The notes beneath the pieces were generated by a model, which was given only the letters and a program-made list of their open reading frames with translations, had not been told where the DNA came from and did not search any database. A stretch of 14,230 nt of DNA. Source: Gammaproteobacteria bacterium. GTDB lineage: Bacteria; Pseudomonadota; Gammaproteobacteria; Eutrophobiales; Eutrophobiaceae. This document shows positions 1 through 7,799 of this stretch, piece by piece. A program made the translations under genes and the position numbers. The stretch lies in contig SMWN01000110.1 in NCBI GenBank assembly GCA_004356415.1, forward strand, positions 1 to 14,230. The letters are read 5' to 3'. Positions within the stretch are counted from its first letter, which is position 1; every line of letters begins with the position of its first letter.

Positions 1-1
1 A

Positions 2-181
2 ATTACTCTGGGTAGAGATATCCTAGTGGATGAAGATAATGATAAACCCACTGTGATTGCATTACGTGAAATTGCCGAAGGTCTTATCACGACTGAAAAT
101 ATAGACACCATCGGTAAAATTGATTTGCTCGATGAATTCGCAGTTGCGGATGATGGTGAAGCAGCAACGACTAAGGAATAA
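2..181 (+). CDS. rpoZ: RNA polymerase omega subunit, C-terminal part
   Basis: The 5' end lies outside the window; 59 codons remain before the TAA. Omega is the small subunit that helps assemble beta-prime into RNA polymerase, and in proteobacteria it takes part in ppGpp binding. The visible part contains NDKPTVIALREIAEGLIT, which matches the conserved NDKxTVIALREIEEGLI block of the family, followed by the usual variable acidic C-terminus (here ending AATTKE). The position directly upstream of spoT is the standard gammaproteobacterial arrangement (rpoZ-spoT). Identification rests on both motif and context. Confidence 0.93.
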   Translation: MTLGRDILVDEDNDKPTVIALREIAEGLITTENIDTIGKIDLLDEFAVADDGEAATTKE

Positions 182-187
182 TCCATG

Positions 188-220
188 CCACCCTGTGACA
201 TGACAGGGTGGTGTCTTGTT
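188..220 (+). terminator. Hairpin terminator after rpoZ
   Basis: A perfect 9-bp stem, ccaccctgt (188-196) paired with acagggtgg (203-211) around a 6-base loop, begins 7 bases after the rpoZ stop. It is followed by the T-rich stretch tgtcttgtt and then ccgtttt. The T tract is interrupted, so termination may be partial and some transcription could read into spoT. Confidence 0.6.
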
Positions 221-326
221 CCGTTTTCCAATACTCCGTTTTTCTATACGCGGAATAGTAACGACAAACGACAATTCGTAAATTCACTCCAAACAGTCTC
301 TGTTAGAGAAACAACTTGGTCGCTTT

Positions 327-2444
327 ATGTATCAAGTTAGTGACCTCACAAAACTGGTTAGCTCATACCTCGACCCCCATCAGATTGAGCGGATATTTCA
401 AGCCTATCAATTCAGTGCCAAAGCACATGAAGGGCAACAACGCTTGAGTGGCGAACCCTATATCCATCATCCGTTGGAAGTTGCTCATATTCTCGGTGAG
501 ATGCATATGGACCATCAGACCATCATGGCCGCCATTCTCCATGATGTCATCGAAGATACACCGACAGCCAAGGAAGAAATCAGGAAAAAATTCGGAAAAA
601 CTGTTGCCGATTTGGTTGACGGCGTGAGTAAACTCACCCAGATCAAGTTTGATACTGTTGAAGAGGCACAGGCTCAAAATTTTCGCAAAATGTTGATGGC
701 CATGAGTCACGACATACGTGTCATTATGGTCAAGCTGGCTGACCGACTACATAACATGCGAACCCTTGGATCACTGCGTCATGAAAAACGTGTACGCATC
801 GCACGCGAAACGTTGGAGATATACGTCCCGATTGCACAACGACTGGGAATAAACAATATTCGCCTTGAGCTAGAGGAGCTTGGATTTTCAACCATGTACC
901 CCATGCGCCATAGAATCCTTGTTGAACAGGTACGAAAAGCTCGCGGGAACAGAAAAGAGGTCATCACCAAAATCAGAAATGCGTTACGTCGAAGAATGCG
1001 ACAGGAAAAACTGCCCGTTGAAATTCATGGACGGGAAAAACATCTGTATGGCATCTATGAAAAGATGCGCAGGAATAAACTGACTTTTGATGAAGTCTAT
1101 GATGTGTACGCCTTTAGAATTCTGGTTGAAGATGTAGACACCTGTTACCGGGCGCTTGGCGTGGTACATAACCTCTATAAACCCGTGCCGGGGAAATTCA
1201 AAGATTATATTGCGATCCCCAAAGCCAACGGTTACCAATCCCTACACACCGTACTGTTTGGTCCCTTCGGTGTCCATATTGAGGTACAGATTCGCACCAG
1301 GGAAATGAATGACGTTGCCGAGGCTGGTATTGCTGCACATTGGCTGTATAAATCTGGCAAGAAGGGCGGTGATAGAAGTGGGGCGCACCGTAAGGCACGA
1401 GAGTGGTTACAACGCATAATGGAAATTCAACGAACAGCTGGGAATCCTCAGGAATTTCTCGATAATGTTAAGGTTGACCTGTTTCCTGATGCTGTCTATT
1501 TATTTACACCCAAAGGTAAGATTATCGAATTACCAAAAGGGGCCACGGCGGTTGATTTCGCTTATGCCATCCATACTGATGTGGGGGATACCTGTACCGG
1601 TGCCAGGATAAACCGGAGGTTGGCCCCCCTGGGGACAAGACTTTATAGCGGGCAATCCGTTGAAATTATCACCTCGCCCGAAGCCAAACCAAACCCGGGA
1701 TGGCTAAAATTTGTTGCGACGGCCAAAGCCAGGACCAGTATCCGGCATTATCTGAAAAACCTGAAAGAAGATGAAGCCATCGCGCTGGGCTTACGTCTAC
1801 TCAATAGAGAACTAGATTTATTTGGCTATCGCTATGATCAAATACAACAAACAAAACTAAAAGAAGTACTGAATGAATATCATCTGCAGGATGATCAGGC
1901 TTTATTGGCTGAGGTTGGCTTAGGCAATCGCATTGCCCCCCTGATTGCCAGACGCCTAATTGAAACAGAAGACACATCAACGAAACTTACAAACAAAAAT
2001 ACCACTTCCCCACCTTTCGTCATCAAAGGCACTGAGGGAATGGTGGTGCAATTCCCTAAATGTTGTTATCCCATACCGGGCGACCCCATCGTCGGCTTTA
2101 GCTCTGCCGGACGCGGCATCGTTATCCATTATCGTTCCTGTAAAAATATTGCTGAATATCGTAATCAGCCTGAAAAATGGATTGATGTTGAATGGGAAGA
2201 AAATATCGACCGTGATTTTGCAACAACAGTTCGCATGTATGCAACAAATCAGCGCGGCGTACTTGCCACCGTCGCTGCTGCAATTTCTGAACAGGAAGCC
2301 AATATTATTAATGTTGATATTGAAGACAAGGATGATCGCGACACACTATTAGTGTTTGAAATTGAGGTTAGAGATAGACAACATCTGGCCCAGGTTATAA
2401 AACGCATCAGACGTATCAAGCATATTTCTCATATCAGCAGATAA
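327..2444 (+). CDS. spoT: Bifunctional (p)ppGpp hydrolase/synthetase SpoT
   Basis: This 705-residue protein matches the family length (about 700) and aligns with SpoT end to end. It degrades (p)ppGpp to GDP/GTP plus pyrophosphate and can also make it, setting the stringent-response level in the cytoplasm. The HD hydrolase domain shows HDVIEDTP with H72-D73 and E76-D77. The synthetase domain has GREKHLYGIY (235-244), D259 in DVYAFRI, and E319 in EVQIRT. The substrate loop reads KFKD (290-293); this is the basic RXKD class of bifunctional enzymes, not the EXDD class of RelA, although Arg is replaced by Lys. A TGS domain (about 388-450, LFPDAVYLFTPKGKIIELP), a Cys-containing regulatory domain (PKCCYPIPGDP, 577-587) and a C-terminal ACT domain (about 632-705) follow. 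The ATG at 327 gives an MYQ start like E. coli MYL. No strong ribosome binding site is visible. It lies 145 bp after rpoZ, and trmH, which follows spoT in E. coli, is absent. Confidence 0.96.
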   Translation: MYQVSDLTKLVSSYLDPHQIERIFQAYQFSAKAHEGQQRLSGEPYIHHPLEVAHILGEMHMDHQTIMAAILHDVIEDTPTAKEEIRKKFGKTVADLVDGVSKLTQIKFDTVEEAQAQNFRKMLMAMSHDIRVIMVKLADRLHNMRTLGSLRHEKRVRIARETLEIYVPIAQRLGINNIRLELEELGFSTMYPMRHRILVEQVRKARGNRKEVITKIRNALRRRMRQEKLPVEIHGREKHLYGIYEKMRRNKLTFDEVYDVYAFRILVEDVDTCYRALGVVHNLYKPVPGKFKDYIAIPKANGYQSLHTVLFGPFGVHIEVQIRTREMNDVAEAGIAAHWLYKSGKKGGDRSGAHRKAREWLQRIMEIQRTAGNPQEFLDNVKVDLFPDAVYLFTPKGKIIELPKGATAVDFAYAIHTDVGDTCTGARINRRLAPLGTRLYSGQSVEIITSPEAKPNPGWLKFVATAKARTSIRHYLKNLKEDEAIALGLRLLNRELDLFGYRYDQIQQTKLKEVLNEYHLQDDQALLAEVGLGNRIAPLIARRLIETEDTSTKLTNKNTTSPPFVIKGTEGMVVQFPKCCYPIPGDPIVGFSSAGRGIVIHYRSCKNIAEYRNQPEKWIDVEWEENIDRDFATTVRMYATNQRGVLATVAAAISEQEANIINVDIEDKDDRDTLLVFEIEVRDRQHLAQVIKRIRRIKHISHISR

Positions 2445-2502
2445 CACTGTTCTACCTTATATTTTTTGCTCACAACATAGCTTAAAATGGAAGGACAATT
2501 AA

Positions 2503-2531
2503 TATACCCAAACTACTTGGAAATGCAGGCT
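2503..2531 (+). repeat. Left terminal inverted repeat of the MITE-like element
   Basis: It begins tatacccaaactacttgg and pairs with the right copy at 2740-2768. The outer eight bases (tataccca) are exactly complementary to the other end. Confidence 0.7.
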
Positions 2532-2637
2532 TCAGAGTTCAGTTAGGAAGTCAGAGCAAGGCGCAACTCGCAGTGAATGACTAGTCCTTCATAAGAGTTG
2601 TAACGCGGCACTGGCTTTCTACCTGAGCTCCCGCAGG

Positions 2638-2657
2638 GCAAGACGAGAAGCAACCAT
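2638..2657 (+). repeat. Internal perfect 20-bp inverted repeat, left arm
   Basis: The arm gcaagacgagaagcaaccat is the exact reverse complement of 2717-2736. The 59-base spacer between them would be the loop of a long RNA or cruciform stem inside the MITE-like element. Confidence 0.85.
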
Positions 2658-2716
2658 CTTCTTCGTTTTAAAACCTTGAACTATAGTGACTAGTTCTTCG
2701 GCTTTATGCCTTGAAT

Positions 2717-2736
2717 ATGGTTGCTTCTCGTCTTGC
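2717..2736 (-). repeat. Internal perfect 20-bp inverted repeat, right arm
   Basis: The plus strand reads atggttgcttctcgtcttgc, the exact reverse complement of 2638-2657. A reading frame that runs into ridA without a stop begins here, but the codons before 2808 are element sequence and do not encode RidA family residues. Confidence 0.85.
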
Positions 2737-2739
2737 TGA

Positions 2740-2768
2740 AACCTGTATTTCCAAATAGTTTGGGTATA
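2740..2768 (-). repeat. Right terminal inverted repeat of the MITE-like element
   Basis: It ends ccaaatagtttgggtata, the near-complement of 2503-2531. It ends 40 bp before the ridA start codon, so the element may carry or displace the ridA promoter. Confidence 0.7.
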
Positions 2769-2807
2769 CTGAGGTGCCCTAAAGTTAATGTTTGGAGAAA
2801 CATCATC

Positions 2808-3194
2808 ATGACAAGAAGTATCATTTCTACGGAGAATGCGCCCCAGGCAATAGGCACATACTCTCAAGCAGTGAAGATTGACAATACAGTCTATCTTTCA
2901 GGACAAATTCCACTCATGCCCGAAACAATGGAGCTTGTTGAAGGTGATATGCGCACCCAGATTACCCAGGTGTTCAATAATCTCACGGCAGTTGCCGAAG
3001 CCTCGGGCGGTTCATTAGCCGATGTTGTCAAACTAAATATCTATCTAACCGATCTCGGTCATTTCCCTCTGGTTAATGAAGTCATGTCTGAGTACTTCAG
3101 TCAGCCATACCCGGCAAGGGCAGCGCTCGGCGTTTCTGAATTGCCTAAGGCCTCTCAGGTTGAAATGGATGCCGTCTTAGTCCTGCCTGATTAG
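2808..3194 (+). CDS. ridA: RidA family enamine/imine deaminase
   Basis: The 128-residue product has exactly the family length. RidA hydrolyses reactive 2-aminoacrylate and related enamines released by PLP enzymes such as threonine dehydratase, protecting cytoplasmic enzymes. The sequence shows the N-terminal TENAPQAIGTYSQAV block, SGQIPL, and the substrate-binding arginine in YPARAALGV (R104, equivalent to R105 of the E. coli protein), with E119 in the C-terminal VEMDAV strand. The ATG at 2808 is chosen because GGAG (2794-2797) lies 10 bases upstream and because RidA homology begins here; the open frame extends back to 2721 into the repeat element. recG follows after 29 bp. Confidence 0.95.
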   Translation: MTRSIISTENAPQAIGTYSQAVKIDNTVYLSGQIPLMPETMELVEGDMRTQITQVFNNLTAVAEASGGSLADVVKLNIYLTDLGHFPLVNEVMSEYFSQPYPARAALGVSELPKASQVEMDAVLVLPD

Positions 3195-3223
3195 TATTGT
3201 CTGAATAATTATCAGAACCTATT

Positions 3224-5335
3224 TTGGGTACCAAAGTTTCTCCCTCACTTACCGCTTCTGTCCTGAATTTGTCTGGAGTAGGCCCCAGAGTAAAGGAGAA
3301 GTTAAATCGCATCGGGATTCACACAATTCAGGATTTACTCTTTCACCTGCCTTTACGCTATCAGGATAAAACTCGTATTTCTCTTATTGGGACACTCCAG
3401 CCTGGCCAGGAAGCTTTAATAGAAGGCACAGTAGAAGTCACTCAGATCAAATATGGGCGCAGACGATCCCTGCTCTGTATGTTGAGTGATGGGACCGGCA
3501 CACTGACATTAAGGTTTTTCCACTTTTCCAGGGCCCAGCATCAACGGCTTAATAAGGGCATCTTACTTCGGTGTTATGGACAGATCAGGAGAGGTGCCCA
3601 AACATTAGAAATAATACACCCGGAATATAGACATATTGATCCTGATAATTCACCAGCGACGGATACGCGGCTTACCGCAATCTATCCACTCACTGACGGT
3701 TTACAGCAAAGAACGATACAAAAGCTATCTTCGCAAGCATTAGATATATTAAGCAATCTTGAAGACAAACCCGTCGAGTTATTACCCAATCAAATTCTTG
3801 CTACCTTTGACCTACCGGATCTAATTTCTGCTTTAAGTTATGTCCATCGCCCGCCTCCAGAGGCAAAGCTGCAATTACTAAGGGATGGGAAACATCCCAC
3901 TCAACAGAGACTCGCCTTTGAAGAACTACTCAGTCAACACTTGAGTCTGCAACGAGTCCGCCAAAAAACCCAGGCTTTGCGAGCGATGCCCTTGGTAGAC
4001 CAGGCTCAGTTACGCAAAAAATTCATTAAGCAACTGAACTTCAAGTTGACGCACTCTCAAGAGAAAGTTCTGAGAGAAATAGCGCAGGATTTGAAAAAAA
4101 GCACGCCAATGTTACGACTGTTACAGGGAGATGTCAGCTCAGGTAAAACAGTCGTATCAGCATTCGCGACATTACATGCCTTGGAATCAAACAATCAGGT
4201 GGCACTAATGGCGCCGACAGAACTTCTGGCTGAGCAACATTTCCAGACCTTTAGCCGATGGTTTGAACATTTGGGAACCGGAGATTCCAGTATTGAGGTG
4301 TTGTTAATCACGGGCAAATCTACCAAATCAGAGCGTGATACATATCACAACGTGCTTAGTAATAAACAACGAGTCATTGCCATTGGTACACATGCCTTAT
4401 TTCAAAAAGACATCGTTTTCTCAAATCTGGGACTGATTATTATTGATGAACAACATCGATTTGGCGTCCATCAAAGATTATCGTTACTGGACAAAGGTAT
4501 TGTTGAGGATTCCATCCCACATCAATTAATCATGACAGCGACACCGATACCAAGAACTTTGGCAATGACAGTCTACGCAGACCTGGATTTATCAATCATT
4601 GATTCTCCTCCACCGAACCGACAAGCCATTAATACTGTTGTTCTCTCAAACGATCGCCGTGATGAGATCATTGCCAGAATAAAAGCAGCCTGCCATCGTG
4701 GTCGACAGGTCTATTGGGTATGTACATTAATCGAGGAATCAGAAGTATTACAGTGCCAGACGGCAACCGAGACCTTCCAACAACTGACTGAAAAACTTCA
4801 CGATATTAATATCGGTCTGATTCATGGCAGAATGAAAAATAAGGAAAAGGAAGCCATTATGGCTTCTTTCAAAGATAATAGAACGCAATTACTGGTGGCC
4901 ACAACCGTCATAGAAGTCGGGGTTGATGTCCCTAATGCAAGTCTTATGATAATTGAGAACGCTGAACGTCTGGGCTTATTCCAACTACATCAATTGCGTG
5001 GTCGCGTAGGTCGTGGCAACATAAAAAGTGATTGTGTTTTATTGTATCAGGCACCCCTAGGCGAGTTGGCACGATCCAGACTGGAAACCATGCGAAATAC
5101 CAATGATGGTTTTGAGATTGCCGAGAAAGATTTGGCACTCAGAGGCCCCGGAGAGCTCACTGGCACCCGACAAACCGGATTACCTGATTTGCGTATCGCT
5201 GATATCCTTAGAGATGCTAATCTACTTGCAGATGTTCAACGGGCAGCAAAACTATTACAGCAAAAATACCCCCAACATATTGATCCATTGATCAAGCGTT
5301 GGATAAGCAAGGAACTTGAATATAGTAATGTGTAA
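3224..5335 (+). CDS. recG: ATP-dependent DNA helicase RecG
   Basis: This 703-residue protein (E. coli RecG is 693) is a superfamily 2 translocase that regresses stalled replication forks and branch-migrates Holliday junctions. The N-terminal helical and wedge domain (about 1-260) includes HLPLRYQDKT (41-50). The helicase motifs appear in order: Walker A GDVSSGKT (302-309; the usual family form is GDVGSGKT), APTELLAEQH (330-339), DEQHRFG (408-414), TATPIPRTLAM (438-448), and HQLRGRVGRG (589-598). The TRG-type C-terminal region GFEIAEKDLALRGPGELTGTRQ (629-650) is present. The open frame begins after a TAA at 3206 and contains no ATG before the homology starts, so the TTG at 3224 is the likely start. 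No clear ribosome binding site precedes it, and a 5-bp hairpin (3200-3216) lies just upstream. It is the third gene of the spoT-ridA-recG run. Confidence 0.95.
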   Translation: MGTKVSPSLTASVLNLSGVGPRVKEKLNRIGIHTIQDLLFHLPLRYQDKTRISLIGTLQPGQEALIEGTVEVTQIKYGRRRSLLCMLSDGTGTLTLRFFHFSRAQHQRLNKGILLRCYGQIRRGAQTLEIIHPEYRHIDPDNSPATDTRLTAIYPLTDGLQQRTIQKLSSQALDILSNLEDKPVELLPNQILATFDLPDLISALSYVHRPPPEAKLQLLRDGKHPTQQRLAFEELLSQHLSLQRVRQKTQALRAMPLVDQAQLRKKFIKQLNFKLTHSQEKVLREIAQDLKKSTPMLRLLQGDVSSGKTVVSAFATLHALESNNQVALMAPTELLAEQHFQTFSRWFEHLGTGDSSIEVLLITGKSTKSERDTYHNVLSNKQRVIAIGTHALFQKDIVFSNLGLIIIDEQHRFGVHQRLSLLDKGIVEDSIPHQLIMTATPIPRTLAMTVYADLDLSIIDSPPPNRQAINTVVLSNDRRDEIIARIKAACHRGRQVYWVCTLIEESEVLQCQTATETFQQLTEKLHDINIGLIHGRMKNKEKEAIMASFKDNRTQLLVATTVIEVGVDVPNASLMIIENAERLGLFQLHQLRGRVGRGNIKSDCVLLYQAPLGELARSRLETMRNTNDGFEIAEKDLALRGPGELTGTRQTGLPDLRIADILRDANLLADVQRAAKLLQQKYPQHIDPLIKRWISKELEYSNV

Positions 5336-5353
5336 TTTAGCAGACACAAACTC

Positions 5354-5908
5354 GTGGATATAAAGTGGAAAGATACGAGCCTCGCTGACGATACCCCGAT
5401 CTCAGGGAATCTTCGAGCGTGCTTGCTAGAATCTGGTTCACTCATCAAACAACTGGAAAAATTTTCACCAAAGAAAATATCATTAACCCTTGAAGCACAA
5501 TCCTGGAAAAGACCATACCCCGATGAGTCCAAATTACTGGATCTACGAAGCGGTGGATATGGTTTATTGCGTGAAATATTTCTGACATGCGATGCTCACC
5601 CCTGGGTATATGCGCGCACTATCATTCCCCCACGAACACTGCTGGGATCTAGAAGGCTGGCACACTGGGGAAACAAGCCGCTAGGTTATTTCCTGTTCTC
5701 AAACAAACTGACATATCGTGGCAAAATTGAAATCGCCGGGATGACGACCTCAACTATTCCCTATGAGCCAATATATAATCTTGCCGTTGAGGAAGATAAC
5801 TTACTCTGGGGGAGGCGCTCAATTTTTTATATCAAGAATAAACCGTTACTACTAATAGAAATTTTACTGCCAGAAGCGATTAAATGCATCAACTCGTTGA
5901 AAAAATAA
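5354..5908 (+). CDS. ubiC: Chorismate--pyruvate lyase UbiC
   Basis: UbiC removes pyruvate from chorismate to give 4-hydroxybenzoate, the first committed step of ubiquinone synthesis, in the cytoplasm. The 184-residue product is somewhat longer than E. coli UbiC (165). It shows LLREIFLTCD (71-80), ARTIIPPRTL (87-96) with the conserved active-site arginine R88, KPLGYFLF (108-115), LWGRRSIF (151-158), and KPLLLIEILLP (163-173) with the conserved glutamate E169. The extra length lies mainly at 131-149, between the family blocks. The GTG at 5354 is the only sensible start: the in-frame stop 21 bases upstream is the recG TAA itself. There is no clear ribosome binding site, so translation may depend on recG. 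Its 3' end overlaps ubiA by 25 bases. Confidence 0.92.
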   Translation: MDIKWKDTSLADDTPISGNLRACLLESGSLIKQLEKFSPKKISLTLEAQSWKRPYPDESKLLDLRSGGYGLLREIFLTCDAHPWVYARTIIPPRTLLGSRRLAHWGNKPLGYFLFSNKLTYRGKIEIAGMTTSTIPYEPIYNLAVEEDNLLWGRRSIFYIKNKPLLLIEILLPEAIKCINSLKK

Positions 5909-6915
5909 TCATTCTTGCGAAGGGATTTAGCACCCATGTTCTCAAACTACTTCATCAAATAAATGGAATTTTAGCAACGCTTGCAAAAAAATCATTAATA
6001 ATATTAAAACAACACAGTATAAATATAAGCAACTTCATCAAATCAAACTGGCCATTCATAAAAAACAGACTCGACCAGTATTACTTTCTGATGAGGCTTG
6101 ATAAGCCCGTAGGCATTCTGCTGTTGCTATGGCCTACTTTATGGGCATTGTGGATAGCTGCCGAAGGTCATCCTGATTTAGATATACTGATAATTTTTAT
6201 TTTTGGTGTCATTGTCATGCGTTCAACAGGTTGCGTGATTAATGACCTTGTAGACCGAAATCTTGACCGTCATGTAGAGAGGACACGCTACAGACCAATT
6301 ACTTCAGGAAAAGTAAAACCGATTGAGGCTATGGGACTCACTACAGTATTACTGATGTGTGCCGCTGTTCTTGTTTTGAATCTTAATGCCCTTACATTCA
6401 AGTTATCCTTGGTTGCCGTGCCTCTTGCCATTATTTATCCATTTATGAAACGGGTTACCTATTTACCACAGGTATTTTTAGGATTAGCGTTTGCCTGGGC
6501 AATACCTATGGCATTTGCTGCACAGACAGATTCTGTCCCGGAGATTGCGTGGTTGCTTTTTATCACAACAGTACTCTGGGCAATTGTTTACGACACTATG
6601 TATGCCATGGTAGATAGAGAGGACGATATTAAAATAGGTGTTAAAACTACTGCAATATTATTCGATGATGCTGATCGAGCTATCATTGCTTCGGTTCAGA
6701 TAATGATCCTCTTATCTCAGATACTGACTGGTGTTAAACTGGAACTCGGACAATTTTACTATGCCGGTATTGCAGTTGCGTCCCTGCTTTCGATCTATCA
6801 ACAGTATCTAATCAAGGATAGAATACCTGAAAATTGTTTTCGTGCTTTCCTGAATAACCAATGGTATGGCATGGTTATTTTTGCAGGCCTGTATTTACAC
6901 TATATGTTTGGGTAA
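5884..6915 (+). CDS. ubiA: 4-hydroxybenzoate polyprenyltransferase UbiA, N-terminally extended
   Basis: UbiA attaches the polyprenyl chain to 4-hydroxybenzoate in the inner membrane, the step after UbiC. Both Asp-rich Mg-diphosphate motifs are present: NDLVDRNLD (120-128) and YDTMYAMVDREDD (236-248). Other family blocks are MRLDKPVGILLLLWPTLWALW (70-90), YPFMKRVTYLPQVFLG (185-200) and AIPMAFAA. Several hydrophobic segments cover about 75-340. The length of 343 compares with about 290 in E. coli; the difference is an AT-rich extension of about 54 residues before the homology, rich in Leu, Ile, Lys and Asn with helical periodicity. The only in-frame ATGs are 5884 and 6091. The second would remove the N-terminal residues preceding RLDKP, so 5884 (overlapping ubiC by 25 bases) is preferred. 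A non-ATG start near residue 54 cannot be excluded. Confidence 0.92.
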   Translation: MHQLVEKIIILAKGFSTHVLKLLHQINGILATLAKKSLIILKQHSINISNFIKSNWPFIKNRLDQYYFLMRLDKPVGILLLLWPTLWALWIAAEGHPDLDILIIFIFGVIVMRSTGCVINDLVDRNLDRHVERTRYRPITSGKVKPIEAMGLTTVLLMCAAVLVLNLNALTFKLSLVAVPLAIIYPFMKRVTYLPQVFLGLAFAWAIPMAFAAQTDSVPEIAWLLFITTVLWAIVYDTMYAMVDREDDIKIGVKTTAILFDDADRAIIASVQIMILLSQILTGVKLELGQFYYAGIAVASLLSIYQQYLIKDRIPENCFRAFLNNQWYGMVIFAGLYLHYMFG

Positions 6916-6918
6916 CTT

Positions 6919-7755
6919 ATGCTTTCTAAGTATCTTATACTGTTGCTTTTACTGCTACTTCCGTACTCCATATGTGCAGAGTCAAATGAAGATTCTCCAA
7001 TATTGCAAGAACATTGTAAGAATATAGCCAACAAACTCGCCAGTGTGAATTACAAAGAATGCCTTTCGCATAAATTTGAAATATCCGATGGTCATTCTGT
7101 CAAAGGAGCCCCCATCCTGGTAAAAAGGTTTGATTCTGATACTGGCAATACTACCCATAAACGAATCCTTCTCATCGGAGGAATTCATGGAGATGAATAT
7201 TCCTCAGTCAGCGTTGTATTCAAATGGATTACGCTACTGGACCAGTACTATACAGGCTCCTACCAATGGCAAATTGTTCCGCTTTTAAATCCAGATGGGC
7301 TATTGCGAAAATCTTCCAAACGCGTCAATGCAAACGGTGTCGATCTGGATAGAAATTTTGCTACGAGCACTTCTCATAGTAAGGCCAGTCAATATTGGGA
7401 AGAACACACACACTGGGATCCTGAATATTTTCCTGGCAAAACGCCCTTGAGTGAACCTGAGACACGATGGTTGGCTGAGGAAATAGAACGTTACCAACCT
7501 GATGCAATCGTCGCTGTTCATGCGCCGAATAGTACTCAGGCATATAAATTACCAAAGGATAATCAGCCAGAATTAGGGGGCCAGTATCAAAATATAATCG
7601 CCACCTACCCGGGTTCATTTAACCAATACGTTGGTTCCGAAATCAATATTCCAATAATAACGATAGAACTTCCTTACGCTGATGTTATGCCAGCAAGATC
7701 AGAGGTTAACGAAATATGGAGAAATTTAGTCAGGTGGTTGAACGAAAATCTTTGA
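6919..7755 (+). CDS. Secreted M14 family zinc carboxypeptidase/amidase (MpaA-like)
   Basis: The 278-residue product begins with a signal peptide (MLSKYLILLLLLLLPYSICA, probable cleavage after residue 20), so it should act in the periplasm. The M14 metallopeptidase signature is complete: HGDE gives zinc ligands H90 and E93, NPDG is at 124-127, GVDLDRNF (140-147) carries the substrate-binding R145 and N146, VAVHAP (199-203) gives the third ligand H201, and ITIELP contains the catalytic E250. The short domain and the NANGVDLDRNF and PLSEPET blocks resemble MpaA-type murein peptide amidases more than digestive carboxypeptidases. Cleavage of a peptidoglycan peptide is therefore a reasonable inference, but the substrate is not proven. 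It starts 3 bases after ubiA and is probably cotranscribed, though no link to ubiquinone is apparent. Confidence 0.8.
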   Translation: MLSKYLILLLLLLLPYSICAESNEDSPILQEHCKNIANKLASVNYKECLSHKFEISDGHSVKGAPILVKRFDSDTGNTTHKRILLIGGIHGDEYSSVSVVFKWITLLDQYYTGSYQWQIVPLLNPDGLLRKSSKRVNANGVDLDRNFATSTSHSKASQYWEEHTHWDPEYFPGKTPLSEPETRWLAEEIERYQPDAIVAVHAPNSTQAYKLPKDNQPELGGQYQNIIATYPGSFNQYVGSEINIPIITIELPYADVMPARSEVNEIWRNLVRWLNENL

Positions 7756-7799
7756 ATCATCTTGAATGATCCAGTACCGAAAACAATATTACAACACCC

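Larger units (their letters stand above)
2503..2768. mobile_element. MITE-like inverted-repeat element (non-coding)
   Basis: This 266-bp stretch fills most of the spoT-ridA gap. Its ends are imperfect terminal inverted repeats of about 29 bp: the left end starts tatacccaaactacttgg and the right end finishes ccaaatagtttgggtata, with only about three mismatches over the paired length, and both outer ends are TA-rich. Inside lies a perfect 20-bp inverted repeat, gcaagacgagaagcaaccat at 2638-2657 and its complement at 2717-2736. A shorter bulged pair, gcgcaactc near 2561 with gagttgtaacgc near 2594, and a near-direct repeat tgactagtccttc/tgactagttcttc (about 2578 and 2688) are also present. There is no convincing ORF. 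The size, nested symmetry and absence of a transposase fit a miniature inverted-repeat transposable element. A structured intergenic RNA is the alternative. Confidence 0.7.

Noticed and set aside
212..326. A promoter for spoT in the gap after rpoZ
   Set aside because: The gap has T-rich stretches and short acgaca repeats but no pair of boxes at acceptable spacing, and read-through from rpoZ is possible.
1960..2352. A 130-codon plus-strand frame inside spoT
   Set aside because: It is an out-of-frame overlap with the conserved SpoT C-terminus, with no recognisable motifs.
2721..2807. N-terminal extension of ridA by 29 residues
   Set aside because: The codons come from the inverted-repeat element, RidA homology starts at the 2808 ATG, and that ATG has a good ribosome binding site.
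2619..2867. An 82-codon minus-strand frame across the MITE-like element and the start of ridA
   Set aside because: It runs antisense through ridA, has no transposase-like motifs, and arises from repeat sequence.
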